Origin: Trichomonas vaginalis G3
Taxonomy: Eukaryota; Parabasalia; Trichomonadida; Trichomonadidae
Length of the DNA: 64,000 nt
Assembly: GCF_026262505.1 (NCBI RefSeq)
Contig: NC_067207.1
Location: 28,984,082-29,048,081 of the forward strand
Direction of reading: 5' to 3'
The position numbers and the translations under genes were made by a program. Each line of letters opens with the position of its first letter. The stretch's first letter is position 1. Below, one piece after another: positions 49,968 to 60,260 of this stretch. The notes below the pieces were generated by a model that saw nothing but the letters and a program-made list of their open reading frames with translations, was not told the origin of the DNA and ran no database searches.

Positions 49968-50150
49968 TTATTTTATCATCATTTTATTAACTTCATCTTT
50001 AGTTAATAATTTGAATGGATTCACTAATGTTCCACCTTGAGTCCCAACACTTACCCTGGCTAATTGTGAAGAACCTGGGATAATTACTCCACGAAATGAT
50101 TTCATTGGTAACATTAATTTAGAAATAGTTGGCTTAATTAATTTTGTCAT
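49968..50150 (-). CDS. Small P2 protein, 60 aa
   Basis: MTKLIKPTISKLMLPMKSFR, then GVIIPGSSQLARVSVGTQGG and PFKLLTKDEVNKMMIK. Intact; leader TTTTATTTTTATCATAAATG. The tail LLTKDEVNKMM recurs in the next gene and at 46127-46290. Function unknown. Confidence 0.5.
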   Translation of the reverse strand: MTKLIKPTISKLMLPMKSFRGVIIPGSSQLARVSVGTQGGTLVNPFKLLTKDEVNKMMIK

Positions 50151-50176
50151 TTATGATAAAAATAAAATTACATAAT

Positions 50177-50329
50177 TTAAATTTTTTTCTTTCTCATTTT
50201 CTCATCCTGTTTTGGTTTCAATAACTTTTCAAGTTGTTGTCTTGTCAGTAACTTTAATTTTAACTTTGGATCAAATATTGGGTTTCCATCTTTATCTCTT
50301 CCAATAACACCATATGGTAGAATCTTCAT
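50177..50329 (-). CDS. Small basic P2 protein, 50 aa
   Basis: MKILPYGVIGRDKDGNPIFD, then PKLKLKLLTRQQLEKLLKPK and a Lys-rich end. Intact; the leader TTTTTATTTTAGTATAAATG is a good example of the element promoter. Related in its tail to the 60-aa protein next to it. Confidence 0.5.
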   Translation of the reverse strand: MKILPYGVIGRDKDGNPIFDPKLKLKLLTRQQLEKLLKPKQDEKMRKKKI

Positions 50330-50407
50330 TTATACTAAAATAAAAATTTAAATTATGCCGTTCACTCTTTTGGAGCTCCTAAAGTTTGTTTCACAAACAT
50401 TGAGCAT

Positions 50408-52575
50408 TCATTGAACTCTATACCATGCGTAAACGGTCATAAATGGTGGCATGTATTCTTTACTTTGTCCCGTCGTTTGTGTATATCCTGAAACATTATG
50501 TGTATGATTACCTGAACCCTGTGTATCGTTCCAGTAACAATTAATAGCAAATTTAACGTCATCTTTAACATCATATCTTTTACCTTTTGTCATTCCTGAA
50601 CAATCCCAATATCTATGCTTATGCCATCTTGCTTCGGTTGTGTTTAAATTAACGTAATGACTGTGAGCAGGTAAATTTTCACCCGTAATTGTTTTACTTC
50701 CACCGGTTTGTTTTGATGAGTTTGTACAATATAAAAAACGATCGGTTATCTGCTGCCATGTACCAAATCCAAATAATGTTGATGGATTTGTTGAATTCAT
50801 TGATGTATATATTGAACCAATGGGGTAAATCATCTCAAACATTGTATTTAATTTAGTATTAACCCATTCCTTATCTGCTTTCTTCTTTAACTCAGTATTA
50901 ACCCATTCCTTATCTGCTTTCTTCTTTAACTCAGTATTAACCCATTCCTTATCTGCTTTCTTCTTTAATCCATTATGAATATTAAATTTATTATATAATA
51001 TTGAAATCGTGTAAGAAGTTAAAATTGGTATTGTCATCAATATTAACATATTATTTTTGAAAATTGCTTTTTTAACATCTTGAAATTTTGTGATTTCAGA
51101 CCAATTTTTTCCATCACTACTGATATTTACTAAATCACCACATCCAAAAGCAATGAAATACCCATCAATATAAAACAAATTTGTAAATCTATAATTTCGA
51201 GTAAGTTTTGGAGTGTGAATGAATAAACCAATTCCCAATTTGGTGTTTTCTCTGGATCCTGTGAAAAATCTTGTGATAAATAAATATGTCTGTTATAACT
51301 TACAGGATATGAATACACCATACTACCTGAAACAAGAACACAAACATTTGAAGCATAACATAAAGCTTCAATGTCTCCATCAGCTTGAAAAATTTGTTCA
51401 AAACGACCAAATGGTATTGAATATGATCTATAAATTTTATCATTTTGTAGGATAAAACACATGTTGTTAATGTAATACCATTTACTTGTATAATCAATTT
51501 TCAAATCTGATGACATCATACTAAACATATAATAATTTATCCCATCCTCACTAATGAAAATTTGATTGACTTCATAAATTAGTACCCATTTATTATTAAC
51601 ACATCTAATAGGATTATTTGGATATTTAAATTTAACATCTTGATTTAAATTACATTTGAACCATTGGATACAATCGAATGAATAACAAGGGCAAAAATCA
51701 TCTCCAACCGTTATCATTCCCATAAATTTACCGTTATTATATTCAACATATAAAATTCTTGGATTAATGATTGGCTCTCGTGTATCAGGATTCAAAACGG
51801 ATGGAGTAAATGATTCATAGTTTTTAAAATCATTTGTTTTAAAATAATAAAGCACTCCGCCTGTATAAAATAAATACATGGTCACTCCATCGAAACATAA
51901 CCATTCAATATCTTCAAATGTTTTATCTGATGATTTCATAAAATTTAAAAATGGTGGGGTAAAATAGACCTCCGATTGTTTTATTTCTTCATTAACAAAT
52001 GATATATCAGCTTTCTTTGCTAACTCAGTATTAATGAATGAAATAACTTTTTCCTTATCTGCTTTCTTCTCTAACTCATCATTAACATAAGTTTTATCTG
52101 CTTTAAGGTCTAAACATCCTGAAACCCATCCTGTATCGGCTTTAGTTTTTAAAATCTTTGATGTCCATTCATGATACCATTCAACCCTTTCTTTAATTTC
52201 ATTATCTTTTTCATCCACATATTCCTTATCTGCTTTCTTCATTATGTCGTTTAGGAAACCTTCTATGAATTCCTCATTTAAATTAAATCTTCCAATCTTC
52301 AAAACTTTAGGAAATGCATTTAATGCGTAATGTCTTTGTTCTTCTGGTGGAATTGATGTTATATCATCCGTTATTCCTTTAATTTTTGAATTCATAAATA
52401 AAATTTCTTTTATATTTGATATCACTGCACCACCTTTGCAAACGAATTCAAAATGGTCATTTTTCAATACTATCTCCAAATCTCCATATTTCAACCTTTG
52501 CGTTTGTTCTGCCGTCTTTGAATTATATGCATATGTGGCGTATGTAATGGTCTGCGCCTTAAGTTGCTGTTGTTA
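50408..52575 (-). pseudogene. Fibre protein: coiled-coil shaft, Asp-box segment, phage tail-collar, broken
   Basis: N-terminal TITYATYAYNSKTAEQTQRL matches the start of the P1a fibre. A shaft of KKADKEYVDEKDNEIKERVE type follows. Then about 300 residues of repeated strand blocks with S-x-D-(G/x)-x-x-(W/Y)-type Asp boxes (SEDGINYYMF, SSDGKNWSEI, SFDCIQWFKC), as in sialidase/BNR beta-propellers. Three copies of KKKADKEWVNTEL (39-bp DNA repeats, 50855-50970) come next. The collar domain (YPIGSIYTSMNSTNP, TGGSKTITGENLPAHSHYVN, GSGNHTHNVSGYTQTTGQ, YMPPFMTVYAWYRVQ) closes the protein. Likely a host-binding virion fibre. Broken, about two breaks. Confidence 0.75.
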
Positions 52576-52606
52576 TATCATTTTATTACGATTTAAAAAT
52601 AAATAT

Positions 52607-53233
52607 TTAATCCGTTATCTCATCAGCTATTTTTTCTATTTGAAATTGCCATAATATTTCATTCATAAATTCTAAATCACAATCAAATAGGTCAGTTATT
52701 CTAAATTTAATATTTGATAAATCTTTTGAATGAAGAATAAATGAATTCCCGGATAATTGAAATGGATATGATAAAGAAAATGTGTTTAAGTTGATGGATA
52801 AAATGTTTTGTATTGATGGGTAAGAGTTAGGGTCAAATGTTTGGTGTGAAAATCTCATTGGGGTATTAACTTTATCACATTTGATTAAAATGAAATTAGA
52901 ACCAGTGTCAGAATACAAAACATCCCCAACATCTTTTTCAAAATTTAATATCCCCAACAATGAACGAAGACGAGGAGTACAAAATTTAATTTTCAGCGGA
53001 AATTTAATAAGGTTATTTATTTCATCAAGTTCAAAAAGTTTATCAGGTTTTGATTTAAAATTTTCTTCATACCATACGATAAATGATTCATTTAAATAAC
53101 TTAAAATTGTGTTAATATCCCATTTCACTATCACATTATTTATATACATATCATACGTTTTTTCATGGTCATCTTTAATAAATGATATATAATCTGAAGG
53201 GTCTAAAAGAATGGGATTAAATTTACCACTCAC
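52607..53233 (-). pseudogene. Putative minor capsid protein (P2)
   Basis: Beta-rich protein whose ending LSNIKFRITDLFDCDLEFMN matches the strand pair of 6551-7231 and 14044-16910. The middle shows strands around GSNFILIKCDKVNTPMRFSH and SYPFQLSGNSFILHSKDLS. The true start probably lies upstream of 53233, in the stretch shared with the divergent gene at 53337. Role inferred as penton/minor capsid. Confidence 0.45.
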
Positions 53234-53336
53234 AGAAACGAGAGTAACATTATAAATTCCACTAACTGTTAAATTTAATTCACAGTTATTATTCGAAATA
53301 ATATTGATAATTGACTTTTTTATTACGATTAAAAAT

Positions 53337-53816
53337 ATGGTAAAGCGTTATTTTCCAGTGATAAATAAAACTAGAATAAGATTACCTCAAGAATTCATAA
53401 ATTCAACGAATAAGAAATTCATTCATGTTATAAATTTTAGTGTTTTCAGAAAATATGAGTCGATGTCATATTCATCAACAGGTTATATTTCACTTCATTC
53501 AAATTTAGTTCAATCAAACCCATATAATGACCATTTCATAAGATTTTCAGATGGTATTAAAAATGTAATTGATAGATTAAAATATGAACAGATTGACAAT
53601 ATCGAATTTTTGGAATTTTGGTTTAAATATCCCGATGGAAAAAAGATTGAAGTTAAAGATAAAGCAGATACTATAACAAAAACAATTACAATGACTGATC
53701 CGGATAGTGGGGAACAAAAAGAAATAAAACAAACGATAGAAACTGGTGAAAGGTCAATTATTATCGATTATGATTCAAAGGATTATTATTCGATAATGTT
53801 AATGCTTGAATATTAA
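53337..53816 (+). CDS. YP-family protein, short form, 159 aa
   Basis: MVKRYFPVINKTRIRLPQEF, then GYISLHSNLVQSNPYNDHFI and NIEFLEFWFKYPDGKKIEVK, ending DYDSKDYYSIMLMLEY. It aligns by pattern with the C-terminal jelly-roll-like half of 32327-33175 (HASFSGAQNSF, DFQVWFTTDG, FYLELSFIY) and lacks its N-terminal half. Start at 53337 after TTTTTTATTACGATTAAAAATATG. Its last bases overlap the end of the CCG gene on the other strand by 4 bp. Intact. Confidence 0.5.
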   Translation: MVKRYFPVINKTRIRLPQEFINSTNKKFIHVINFSVFRKYESMSYSSTGYISLHSNLVQSNPYNDHFIRFSDGIKNVIDRLKYEQIDNIEFLEFWFKYPDGKKIEVKDKADTITKTITMTDPDSGEQKEIKQTIETGERSIIIDYDSKDYYSIMLMLEY

Positions 53817-54469
53817 ATAGCCTTAACAAAGAATTTTTCAAGTGATATTTTATATTCATCAACTATTTTATTATAAATATCATTATATGTTAAATGAAGT
53901 TCAGTTGTTGTTCCGTTCTTTGATATCTTAATTGTGCTAATATCCTTTATAGGATTTATTTTTGCAACTGTTCCGCAGCATGAAACCTCATCATCTATGA
54001 AAAATTGAATCTTAACGTCTGAATCTTGAACATCACAAAGAATGGCAATAATGTGAATTAATGATTCATAAGGTAAAATAATTAAACCGGATTGGTCAAT
54101 TAAATTTATTATTGAATCATAATTATCAGTTATGATATCGCGATATATTTTCATTAATTCAGAATTAATGTCTATTTTATATGGGTTATCAAGTGGTGCT
54201 GGGTATGTTGGATAAGTGGGAATTTCAACAGGTTCTTTACCGGGTTCAGATAAAATGATTGGGTCTCCATCTTCTTTATTTTGCTCCTCCTCTTTCTTTG
54301 GTAAGTCACGAGTTAATAAATTTGGTTGAGTTGCTGACCTTGTTAATTCAGGACTAACATTAACTTTAACATTTTGAATAATTCGTGATTTATCATCATT
54401 TACATTATAACCAACCGTAATCTCTGCTTTTGCGTTTGTGTTCTTTTGACTTGTGAAACGTCTTCTCAT
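53813..54469 (-). CDS. CCG-motif Polinton protein, 218 aa
   Basis: Intact third member. Disordered N-terminus with a Pro/Thr/Tyr stretch (EIPTYPTYPAPLDNPYKIDI), helical block (LMKIYRDIITDNYDSIINLI), signature DDEVSCCGTVAKINPIKDIS and tail LHLTYNDIYNKIVDEYKISL. Keeping the ECCG-like signature and tail across three divergent Polintons argues for a conserved function in the virion module. Leader TTTTTTTTATTCAATTATAAATG. Confidence 0.6.
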   Translation of the reverse strand: MRRRFTSQKNTNAKAEITVGYNVNDDKSRIIQNVKVNVSPELTRSATQPNLLTRDLPKKEEEQNKEDGDPIILSEPGKEPVEIPTYPTYPAPLDNPYKIDINSELMKIYRDIITDNYDSIINLIDQSGLIILPYESLIHIIAILCDVQDSDVKIQFFIDDEVSCCGTVAKINPIKDISTIKISKNGTTTELHLTYNDIYNKIVDEYKISLEKFFVKAI

Positions 54470-54553
54470 TTATAATTGAATAAAAAAAAGAAAAATATAT
54501 TTAAAGTTTTATTTAGTTGTTACGGTAATATCCCAAGGTTCATCCTTGTTTGC

Positions 54554-55429
54554 TTATACTTTCTTTGTAACTGCACCAATTATGTTATTGATAATGGTTT
54601 GAGTTTCTTCCAGTCTTATTTTATCATTTACAATATCTTTAATCATTTCATTACATGCATTCTTAAAACCATCTGATTTTTCTAATTTACGTCTATCACT
54701 TTCTTTAATTAAATCAAAGTTATAACCTTGTTGAGAATAAAGTGGTTTCTTTATCAATTCCTTGAATGCTTCTGAAAGTGAAGATGAAGAAATTCTTGCT
54801 TTCATTGCTTCTTTCTGTTCATTGAACACTGGATCGAATAAAGCAACTTTAAAGAATTTCTTAGCTGGAATTTCAGGTCTCAAATTTGCATATTGACCAT
54901 CAAACTGGTTAACATATCGTGGTAATCCATCCGGTCCCTCTTCAATAGCGTTTAATTCTTCATTGAAATAAGAATATGGATTATGACGGTATGAAAGAAT
55001 TGGTCCATCTTTACTGTCTCCGATATGTTGTTTAACAGCTTTTCCATTTTCATCAAATTGCATAGGATAACGTTCATTATATGCTTTACGTTTAGGATAA
55101 TCCGTCATTGTTAATTTATACCCATTTATGACTTTAATATTTCCTTGACCATCAGTAACAAAGACTTCATTTATTCCATCAGGCTTTCCATTTGGTCCTG
55201 TAATGTCTGCTTCATGTGCTTCCCAATTTGGTCCATGACGTTTGGCATATGCTTGAGCTTCTGGTAATGTTAAAACGTTTCTCATTTGTTTAACATCCTT
55301 TTGAAGACCGGCAACAATGTGGACTAATTCTTTCATTCCGTCTGGAACTTTCATAGTTCTATTATATGCACCCTTTTTGTTTGTTCCTTGTTTTAATGGA
55401 ACCTGTAGAAGATTTGCAATTTCTGTCAT
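54554..55429 (-). CDS. Conserved Polinton-type protein, 291 aa
   Basis: Intact. [20 protein letters not shown]; then a distinctive block [41 protein letters not shown] and RKAYNERYP; and a helical C-terminus ([19 protein letters not shown]). I recall this [16 protein letters not shown] block from Polinton-like and virophage-like gene sets as a conserved protein of unknown function, but cannot confirm it here. No counterpart is seen in P1a or P1b. Between ATPase and CCG genes, so probably virion-related. Confidence 0.5.
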   Translation of the reverse strand: MTEIANLLQVPLKQGTNKKGAYNRTMKVPDGMKELVHIVAGLQKDVKQMRNVLTLPEAQAYAKRHGPNWEAHEADITGPNGKPDGINEVFVTDGQGNIKVINGYKLTMTDYPKRKAYNERYPMQFDENGKAVKQHIGDSKDGPILSYRHNPYSYFNEELNAIEEGPDGLPRYVNQFDGQYANLRPEIPAKKFFKVALFDPVFNEQKEAMKARISSSSLSEAFKELIKKPLYSQQGYNFDLIKESDRRKLEKSDGFKNACNEMIKDIVNDKIRLEETQTIINNIIGAVTKKV

Positions 55430-55470
55430 GTTTAATTATAAATAAAAAATAAAAATTAATTATAAAAAAG

Positions 55471-56281
55471 TTATTCGAATTTAATGGAACCTTTATTTAA
55501 ATCAACTATTATTTTTCCATGTTCTCCTAATTGTTGATATTGTGTGTAAAGTTCATTAATGCTCATTGGTAAATTCACTTGATAAAGCATAACGTTCAAC
55601 TGTTGACGACTAAAACCACTGAAAATGAAAAGGGTGGACAGGTTTGATTTAATGTTTGTGCTTAATGCTTTAAAGTATTGAACAGCCATAAAGAATGAAC
55701 ACTGAATGTGTCGACATTGAGTTAATAATTGATTAAAATATGATTTCTCATTAGTTATTTTTTGATTTCACGGCATCATCTAGAAAAATTAGTGAATGCA
55801 AAAATTTTATCAAAATTTGAAATAGAAAGTGTTTCAAATAATTCGTCCCTTTGTTTATCAATAATTTTATCCTCTAATCCTTGCTTCTTGATTGTATTAT
55901 ATAACTCTTTATACATTAAAAAGTTTTTCAAATAATCTTCCGCTTCTTCTTGTGATAAATAAATAATTGGAATTTTTATTAAATGCTTTAATGATTCAAA
56001 TGTATCATCTGAAGGTGAACCAGAACGGTTGATATAAATTAACACATGAGAATAAGGTGAAGTGTTAGCAATAATGATAATTTGTTTTAATATCGTTAAT
56101 GTTTTACCTTTATTTTGTTTACCAATTGCTGCAGTGATTGAATTTAAGTAACATTCAGAATATGGAATTTTCATTAATTTTTCCTTAGATAGAGCATTTT
56201 ATTATCACTCAATGCTTCATTAATCATATCATCTACGTATGTATTATATACTCCCGCTAATTCTTCAGAATTGAAATCCAT
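55471..56281 (-). pseudogene. Packaging ATPase (A32/FtsK-HerA type), broken
   Basis: Walker A ITAAIGKQNKGKTLTIL; a following strand HVLIYINRSGSP; then IFAFTNFSR and, near the C-terminus, TLFIFSGFSRQQLNVMLYQV, equivalent to IILFPGLSEDDFMELM of P1b. Start MDFNSEELAG at 56279-56281 with TTATTTTTGATTAAATG. Role: DNA packaging. Broken, about two breaks. Confidence 0.65.
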
Positions 56282-56305
56282 TTAATCAAAAATAAATTTA
56301 TAATT

Positions 56306-57943
56306 TTAAACATTTCTATTCATCAATATTTCATCATATGAACTTCTATACTGTGGTGGTGTACCTGTTGGATGATATTTCAAACCTTCATCCGGTGTCC
56401 ATGTCCAATATGTAGTCCTAGTAAACCAAACCTGAGGAGGATTTGTCACCTTTGAACAGTAAGTGTCATTTTCACCCTGAATGATTGGATAAGCTTTCAC
56501 TTGTACTGTAACTTGTGAGTTGAAAGTTTCTAATCCATCAAAGAATATACCCGCTCCATCACGTTGAACTGGAATAGTGCATAAGAATGAAGTTTGGTCT
56601 TTCCATGTTCTAGCTAATGGCGTACCATTATCATCATTCAGTGGTCTAGTTAATGAGTCCTCGTATTCTTCTGTGCATTCATTCACTCCATCTAAATCGA
56701 AGCTTGAAGCATACGTGTAAAGAATATGTCACCCACTGTGGTCATCGCTTGATCGGGGAAGTTTCTGGAATCTATAGTGACCTGGAGACCTCGAAGCATT
56801 GGATTTTCTAAAACCGTTCTTTGCATTGCATTCTTCGGAAATGTTAACACAACATCTGTAACATTATGAAGAGCGTATGAGAAATCAGAACTGATACCTT
56901 CAGGAGTGATGCAACCTCCATTTAGTGAACGAACGTCAATATGTTGAGCTGGAATCATGAATGGATCTTCCTTACTGAATAAACGTGGTATTGCTTTAAC
57001 TGATTCTTCAATTAAACCGTATCCTGGTGTAATGCATTTATCCTCTAAAACTTCCATCTTTGTGCATGAAATAATAACGTCTTCAACTGTTGCGTCAGCA
57101 GATGTAGCGGCTAAGCTTGTAATTAATTTTGCAGGAAGTCCGATTTGTTGGAATTTGCGATCATATTTATAAACATGATTCATAATCTTTTCATAATTTT
57201 CATCAGTTATCTTTTCATAAACGTAATTTTGTAAATCAGCAACTCTTAACGGGTCAACCTGACAAAATACTAAAGTATCCCTGAAAACATAATATTTAAG
57301 AATGATTTCACCAAATGATTTAGGATAATCATCGAACGCCTGAAATGCTAACAAATCATTTACCGGAATAATCATATCAAAAGTGACATCAACTTCTTCA
57401 TTTGCTTCTTGAAAACTTCTGAAGGGTCAATATATTTACCACATACTGAGTTATCATATTTTTGAACATTATTATATAATGAATGAACAAACTTTTTAAC
57501 TTTCCTTTCTGATTTTGGTTTATATGTTGCAAATGCGAAAGATTCACGGGCGCAATCCATCTGAAGATAACCGGCATCACCTCTTTCGGTTTCTACTTCT
57601 AATTGTTTAAAGTTTGATTTGATGATTTGTAACCAACGAATAAACGCATGCATTTAAAAGCGGCATCACATGTGAAAGCTTTATTTGAAACTAGAGTTGC
57701 TTTAACTTTGCGTTTAATATATGTGTCACCTAATTGGTTCACATCATGAGCCGGATTTGTAATTCTTAAATGAGTTTGTTTATCATCAAAATATGGAGCA
57801 TCAGAGTCATAGCATGAACTTTCAAGTTCTCTATAATATCTTCTACCGTCATTCTTTGCGAATATTTCATTTATCTTTTCGAATGAATGAAATACATTTC
57901 CATTAATCGGTTTAGTGTTTGGCACCAAATAGTTAGTCGTCAT
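56306..57943 (-). pseudogene. Major capsid protein (double jelly-roll), broken
   Basis: About 545 codons long, the normal size for a Polinton MCP. Landmarks from the N-terminus: FHSFEKINEIFAKNDGRRYY, VKATLVSNKAFTCDAAFKCM, RWLQIIKSNFKQLEVETERG, IPRLFSKEDPFMIPAQHIDV, VTDVVLTFPKNAMQRTVLEN and PQVWFTRTTYWTWTPDEGLK. The alternating strand pattern, with the second half also beta-rich, fits the double jelly-roll. It is the best-supported proof that P2 descends from a capsid-making element. Broken, about three breaks. Confidence 0.65.
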
Positions 57944-58013
57944 TTATGATGAAATAAAAAAATCAAAATTAAAAGATGAAAATGAATTTTTAATTTTAAT
58001 GAAATAATCAACT

Positions 58014-58221
58014 ATGGCTGCAGGATTTTAAAATTATGGGATAAAGTAAAAAGAGGAGCGCATAAAGTTTGGGAAACAATGAAGAAGGAGCAAATTGGAT
58101 ATTTAAGAATAAAGAAGCAATTAGTGACGTTGCAGAACAAATAGCACCTAATGTTCCGGTAAGGGAAGTATTAAATAAAGGAGATAAAGTTTATCGTCGA
58201 CTACAACCGATATTGAGATAA
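58014..58221 (+). pseudogene. Small amphipathic P2 protein, broken
   Basis: Short basic/amphipathic segments (LWDKVKRGAHKVWETMKKE; FKNKEAISDVAEQIAPNVPV; LNKGDKVYRRLQPIL). Reads like the membrane-active or core peptides next to capsid genes in Polintons. Adjacent to, and divergent from, the MCP gene. Confidence 0.35.
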
Positions 58222-58244
58222 AAATAATATTTATTTTTCCACTA

Positions 58245-58479
58245 CTTTCCTCCTATTTTATTAAGTATTCCTTCAGCAATTCCACCAACTGCGTTACCTG
58301 CTTGTGCTCCCATCGCTGGATTACCTGCTTTAGCACCTAATACTCCACCTAATTATAGTTCCTGCCGTTTTCGCTACTGGTGCCAAAAAGTTTGCAATGG
58401 GTTTTATTATTTTCTGATGAACCCAACTTGCAGCTTTCTTAATTCCTTCCCATAACTTTTTAAAGAATCCTGCAGCCAT
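58245..58479 (-). pseudogene. Small Gly/Ala-rich amphipathic P2 protein, broken
   Basis: MAAGFFKKLWEGIKKAASWV, HQKIIKPIANFLAPVAKTAG, then VLGAKAGNPAMGAQAGNAVG and a short basic end. The N-terminal helix with Trp/Lys and the Gly/Ala-rich tail match virion membrane-active proteins; compare 29533-29956 and 33180-33422. Confidence 0.4.
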
Positions 58480-58547
58480 TTCTGATTTAATATTAATTAA
58501 AAAATATATTTCATCACTTATATTCTAATTTTTATTTAATGATAAAT

Positions 58548-58920
58548 GAAACCGATTTTAAAAATAAATGAAACAGAGGAGGAAGAAATAAATGAAAGTG
58601 AAATGTTCAAAAAAAATAAACATTGTTAAACCATTACTGAAACAAAAATTTTTTCATCTGTTGAAGAATTTAATGACTATTATGCTAATAATAAAAAATT
58701 ATTTGAAGAATTGACAACATGTAAATTGAATAAAATGTTTAAAGTTGATGGATTCAAAATTTCAAAAATAAAAGGTGTTGTTAGTTTAAATCTATTCCTC
58801 AATCAAGAATCACCTCATTAATGAAAATTGATGATTTAACAAAAAGAATAGAAATTATTGAAGAAAGAATGAATCAAATAATTGATTTCATAAATCATGA
58901 CTCGTTGAGCCCGGGTCCTT
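58548..58920 (+). pseudogene. Small acidic P2 protein(s), broken
   Basis: MKPILKINETEEEEINESEM, a middle stretch (SSVEEFNDYYANNKKLFEEL, FKVDGFKISKIKGVVSLNLF) and a 32-residue coiled-coil-like end (MKIDDLTKRIEIIEERMNQI). The last part may be a separate small gene from 58821. No domain recognised. Confidence 0.35.
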
Positions 58921-58947
58921 AAAGTCCAAGGCACAAAGTGCCCAGAC

Positions 58948-59427
58948 TTAAAGTCCATCACTGAGTTCAAGGTTATATTCATCAAATATTTCATTATTAA
59001 ATGCAACTTCTGCTAGTTTATTTATTTTTTCAATACGATCATTTGAAAGTCTATCGTTTAATTTTTTCTGAAGTTTTTCATTTTCTAGTTCTGAAACTTT
59101 ATTTGGATGATATGTAAATTCATGAAATTCTTTTTCCTCAGTTTTGATCATTAATTTACAAAGAACTTTTGTGGTTGGAATTCGTTTGAACCATTTATCC
59201 TTAATATTTGTTATAAATTCAATATCTGGAATTAATTCCCAAATTTTTGCATTTTCAATTAATTTATTATCAAATGCAAAAGCAATGGGTTTAATATTAT
59301 GTTTACCTTTATAATATAAACTTTCTACATAATCATCGAAATAAACATCTACTTGTTTAACATTTTCAAGAATTGGTGAAAGAGCATCCATTAATTGATT
59401 GACGGTTACGAATCTTGATCCACTCAT
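58948..59427 (-). CDS. Uncharacterised P2 protein, 159 aa
   Basis: Intact. MSGSRFVTVNQLMDALSPIL, VYFDDYVESLYYKGKHNIKP, a Lys-rich middle (IKDKWFKRIPTTKVLCKLMI) and a charged C-terminal helix (KLNDRLSNDRIEKINKLAEV). Last gene before the right terminal repeat; leader TTATTTTTTTAATTCGTAAGAAAATG is shared in form with the gene at 45869. The 3' end abuts a copy of the palindrome GGCACAAAGTGCC, as does the gene at 39633. Confidence 0.5.
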   Translation of the reverse strand: MSGSRFVTVNQLMDALSPILENVKQVDVYFDDYVESLYYKGKHNIKPIAFAFDNKLIENAKIWELIPDIEFITNIKDKWFKRIPTTKVLCKLMIKTEEKEFHEFTYHPNKVSELENEKLQKKLNDRLSNDRIEKINKLAEVAFNNEIFDEYNLELSDGL

Positions 59428-59555
59428 TTTCTTACGAATTAAAAAAATAAATTATTCATAAATGTCAGAAGAAAATATTTAAATAAATTATTTAAATTTT
59501 TTACTCTATTCAAGAATTTTATTTTTGATATAACTCATTGAATTCAAAATTTTTT

Positions 59556-59763
59556 AAAAAATTGACACCATATTTGGAATCTATGCAAAAAATATATTCT
59601 TTTTATTAATGGTAATATAGGAATTGTAGGAATAAAAACTTTTTATAAATTATTCATAAATTTTTAAAATCTGCTATTCAGAAGTATGTTCAAAAATCAT
59701 TCAATTATGTGAGAATTCTTACGATTACAAAAAAAGTCACACAACCCGCATACATATACTACT
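59556..59763. repeat. Right terminal inverted repeat of P2 (208 bp)
   Basis: Exact complement of the left repeat, followed by the second TTCGAA (59764-59769). Confidence 0.92.
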
Positions 59764-59900
59764 TTCGAACTAAGCCGATCGCTTCGCTCGCGGCTTTCTT
59801 TATTATTTTAAATTTGCATATTTCCATCAAAAGTTCATAAGGTAAAAAATTTCGTTTATTTTTACTAAGAAAAAAAAGGTTTTTGATAATAAATTTATTT

Positions 59901-60260
59901 TATTTCGAAAAAGTAGCAATAATCGTAAAAGGGTATTGATAGGCTTGCTAAAGTAACTAATTTTAGCTGTCAAATACTTTTGTATTTTGAAGTAAATTAG
60001 TATAAATTTGTTTTTACTTTTATTTCGAAAAAGTAGCAATAATCGTAAAAGGGTATTGATAGGCTTGCTAAAGTAACTAATTTTAGCTGTCAAATACTTT
60101 TGTATTTTGAAGTAAATTAGTATAAATTTGTTTTTACTTTTATTTCGAAAAAGTAACAATAATCGTAAAAGGGTATTGATAGGCTTGCTAAAGTAACTAA
60201 TTTTAGCTGTCAAATACTTTTGTATTTTGAAGTAAATTAGTATAAATTTGATATTATTTT
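59901..60260. repeat. Three 120-bp tandem units in element X copy 2
   Basis: Starts at TATTTCGAAAAAGTAGCAAT; units at 59901, 60021 and 60141, the third with one change near its start. Copy 1 has two such units. The period of 120 creates a long meaningless minus-strand frame. Confidence 0.9.

Larger units (their letters stand above)
39011..59763. mobile_element. Polinton/Maverick P2, both ends present, genes broken
   Basis: 20,753 bp. Starts AGTAGTATATG and ends with its complement ACT, as Polintons start AG and end CT. Terminal inverted repeats of 208 bp look identical. The 6-bp target duplication TTCGAA is at 39005-39010 and 59764-59769. Parts in order: two unknown genes, PolB, integrase, primase-helicase between inverted repeat arrays, collar fibre, putative minor capsid, YP protein, CCG protein, 291-aa protein, ATPase, MCP and small proteins. 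The ends look young, yet most large genes are broken (on the order of fifteen to twenty breaks). Confidence 0.9.

Noticed and set aside
59827-60213. A 128-residue minus-strand frame
   Set aside because: It only reflects the 120-bp tandem units of element X, whose period is a multiple of three; composition is low-complexity and copy 1 gives the same frame.
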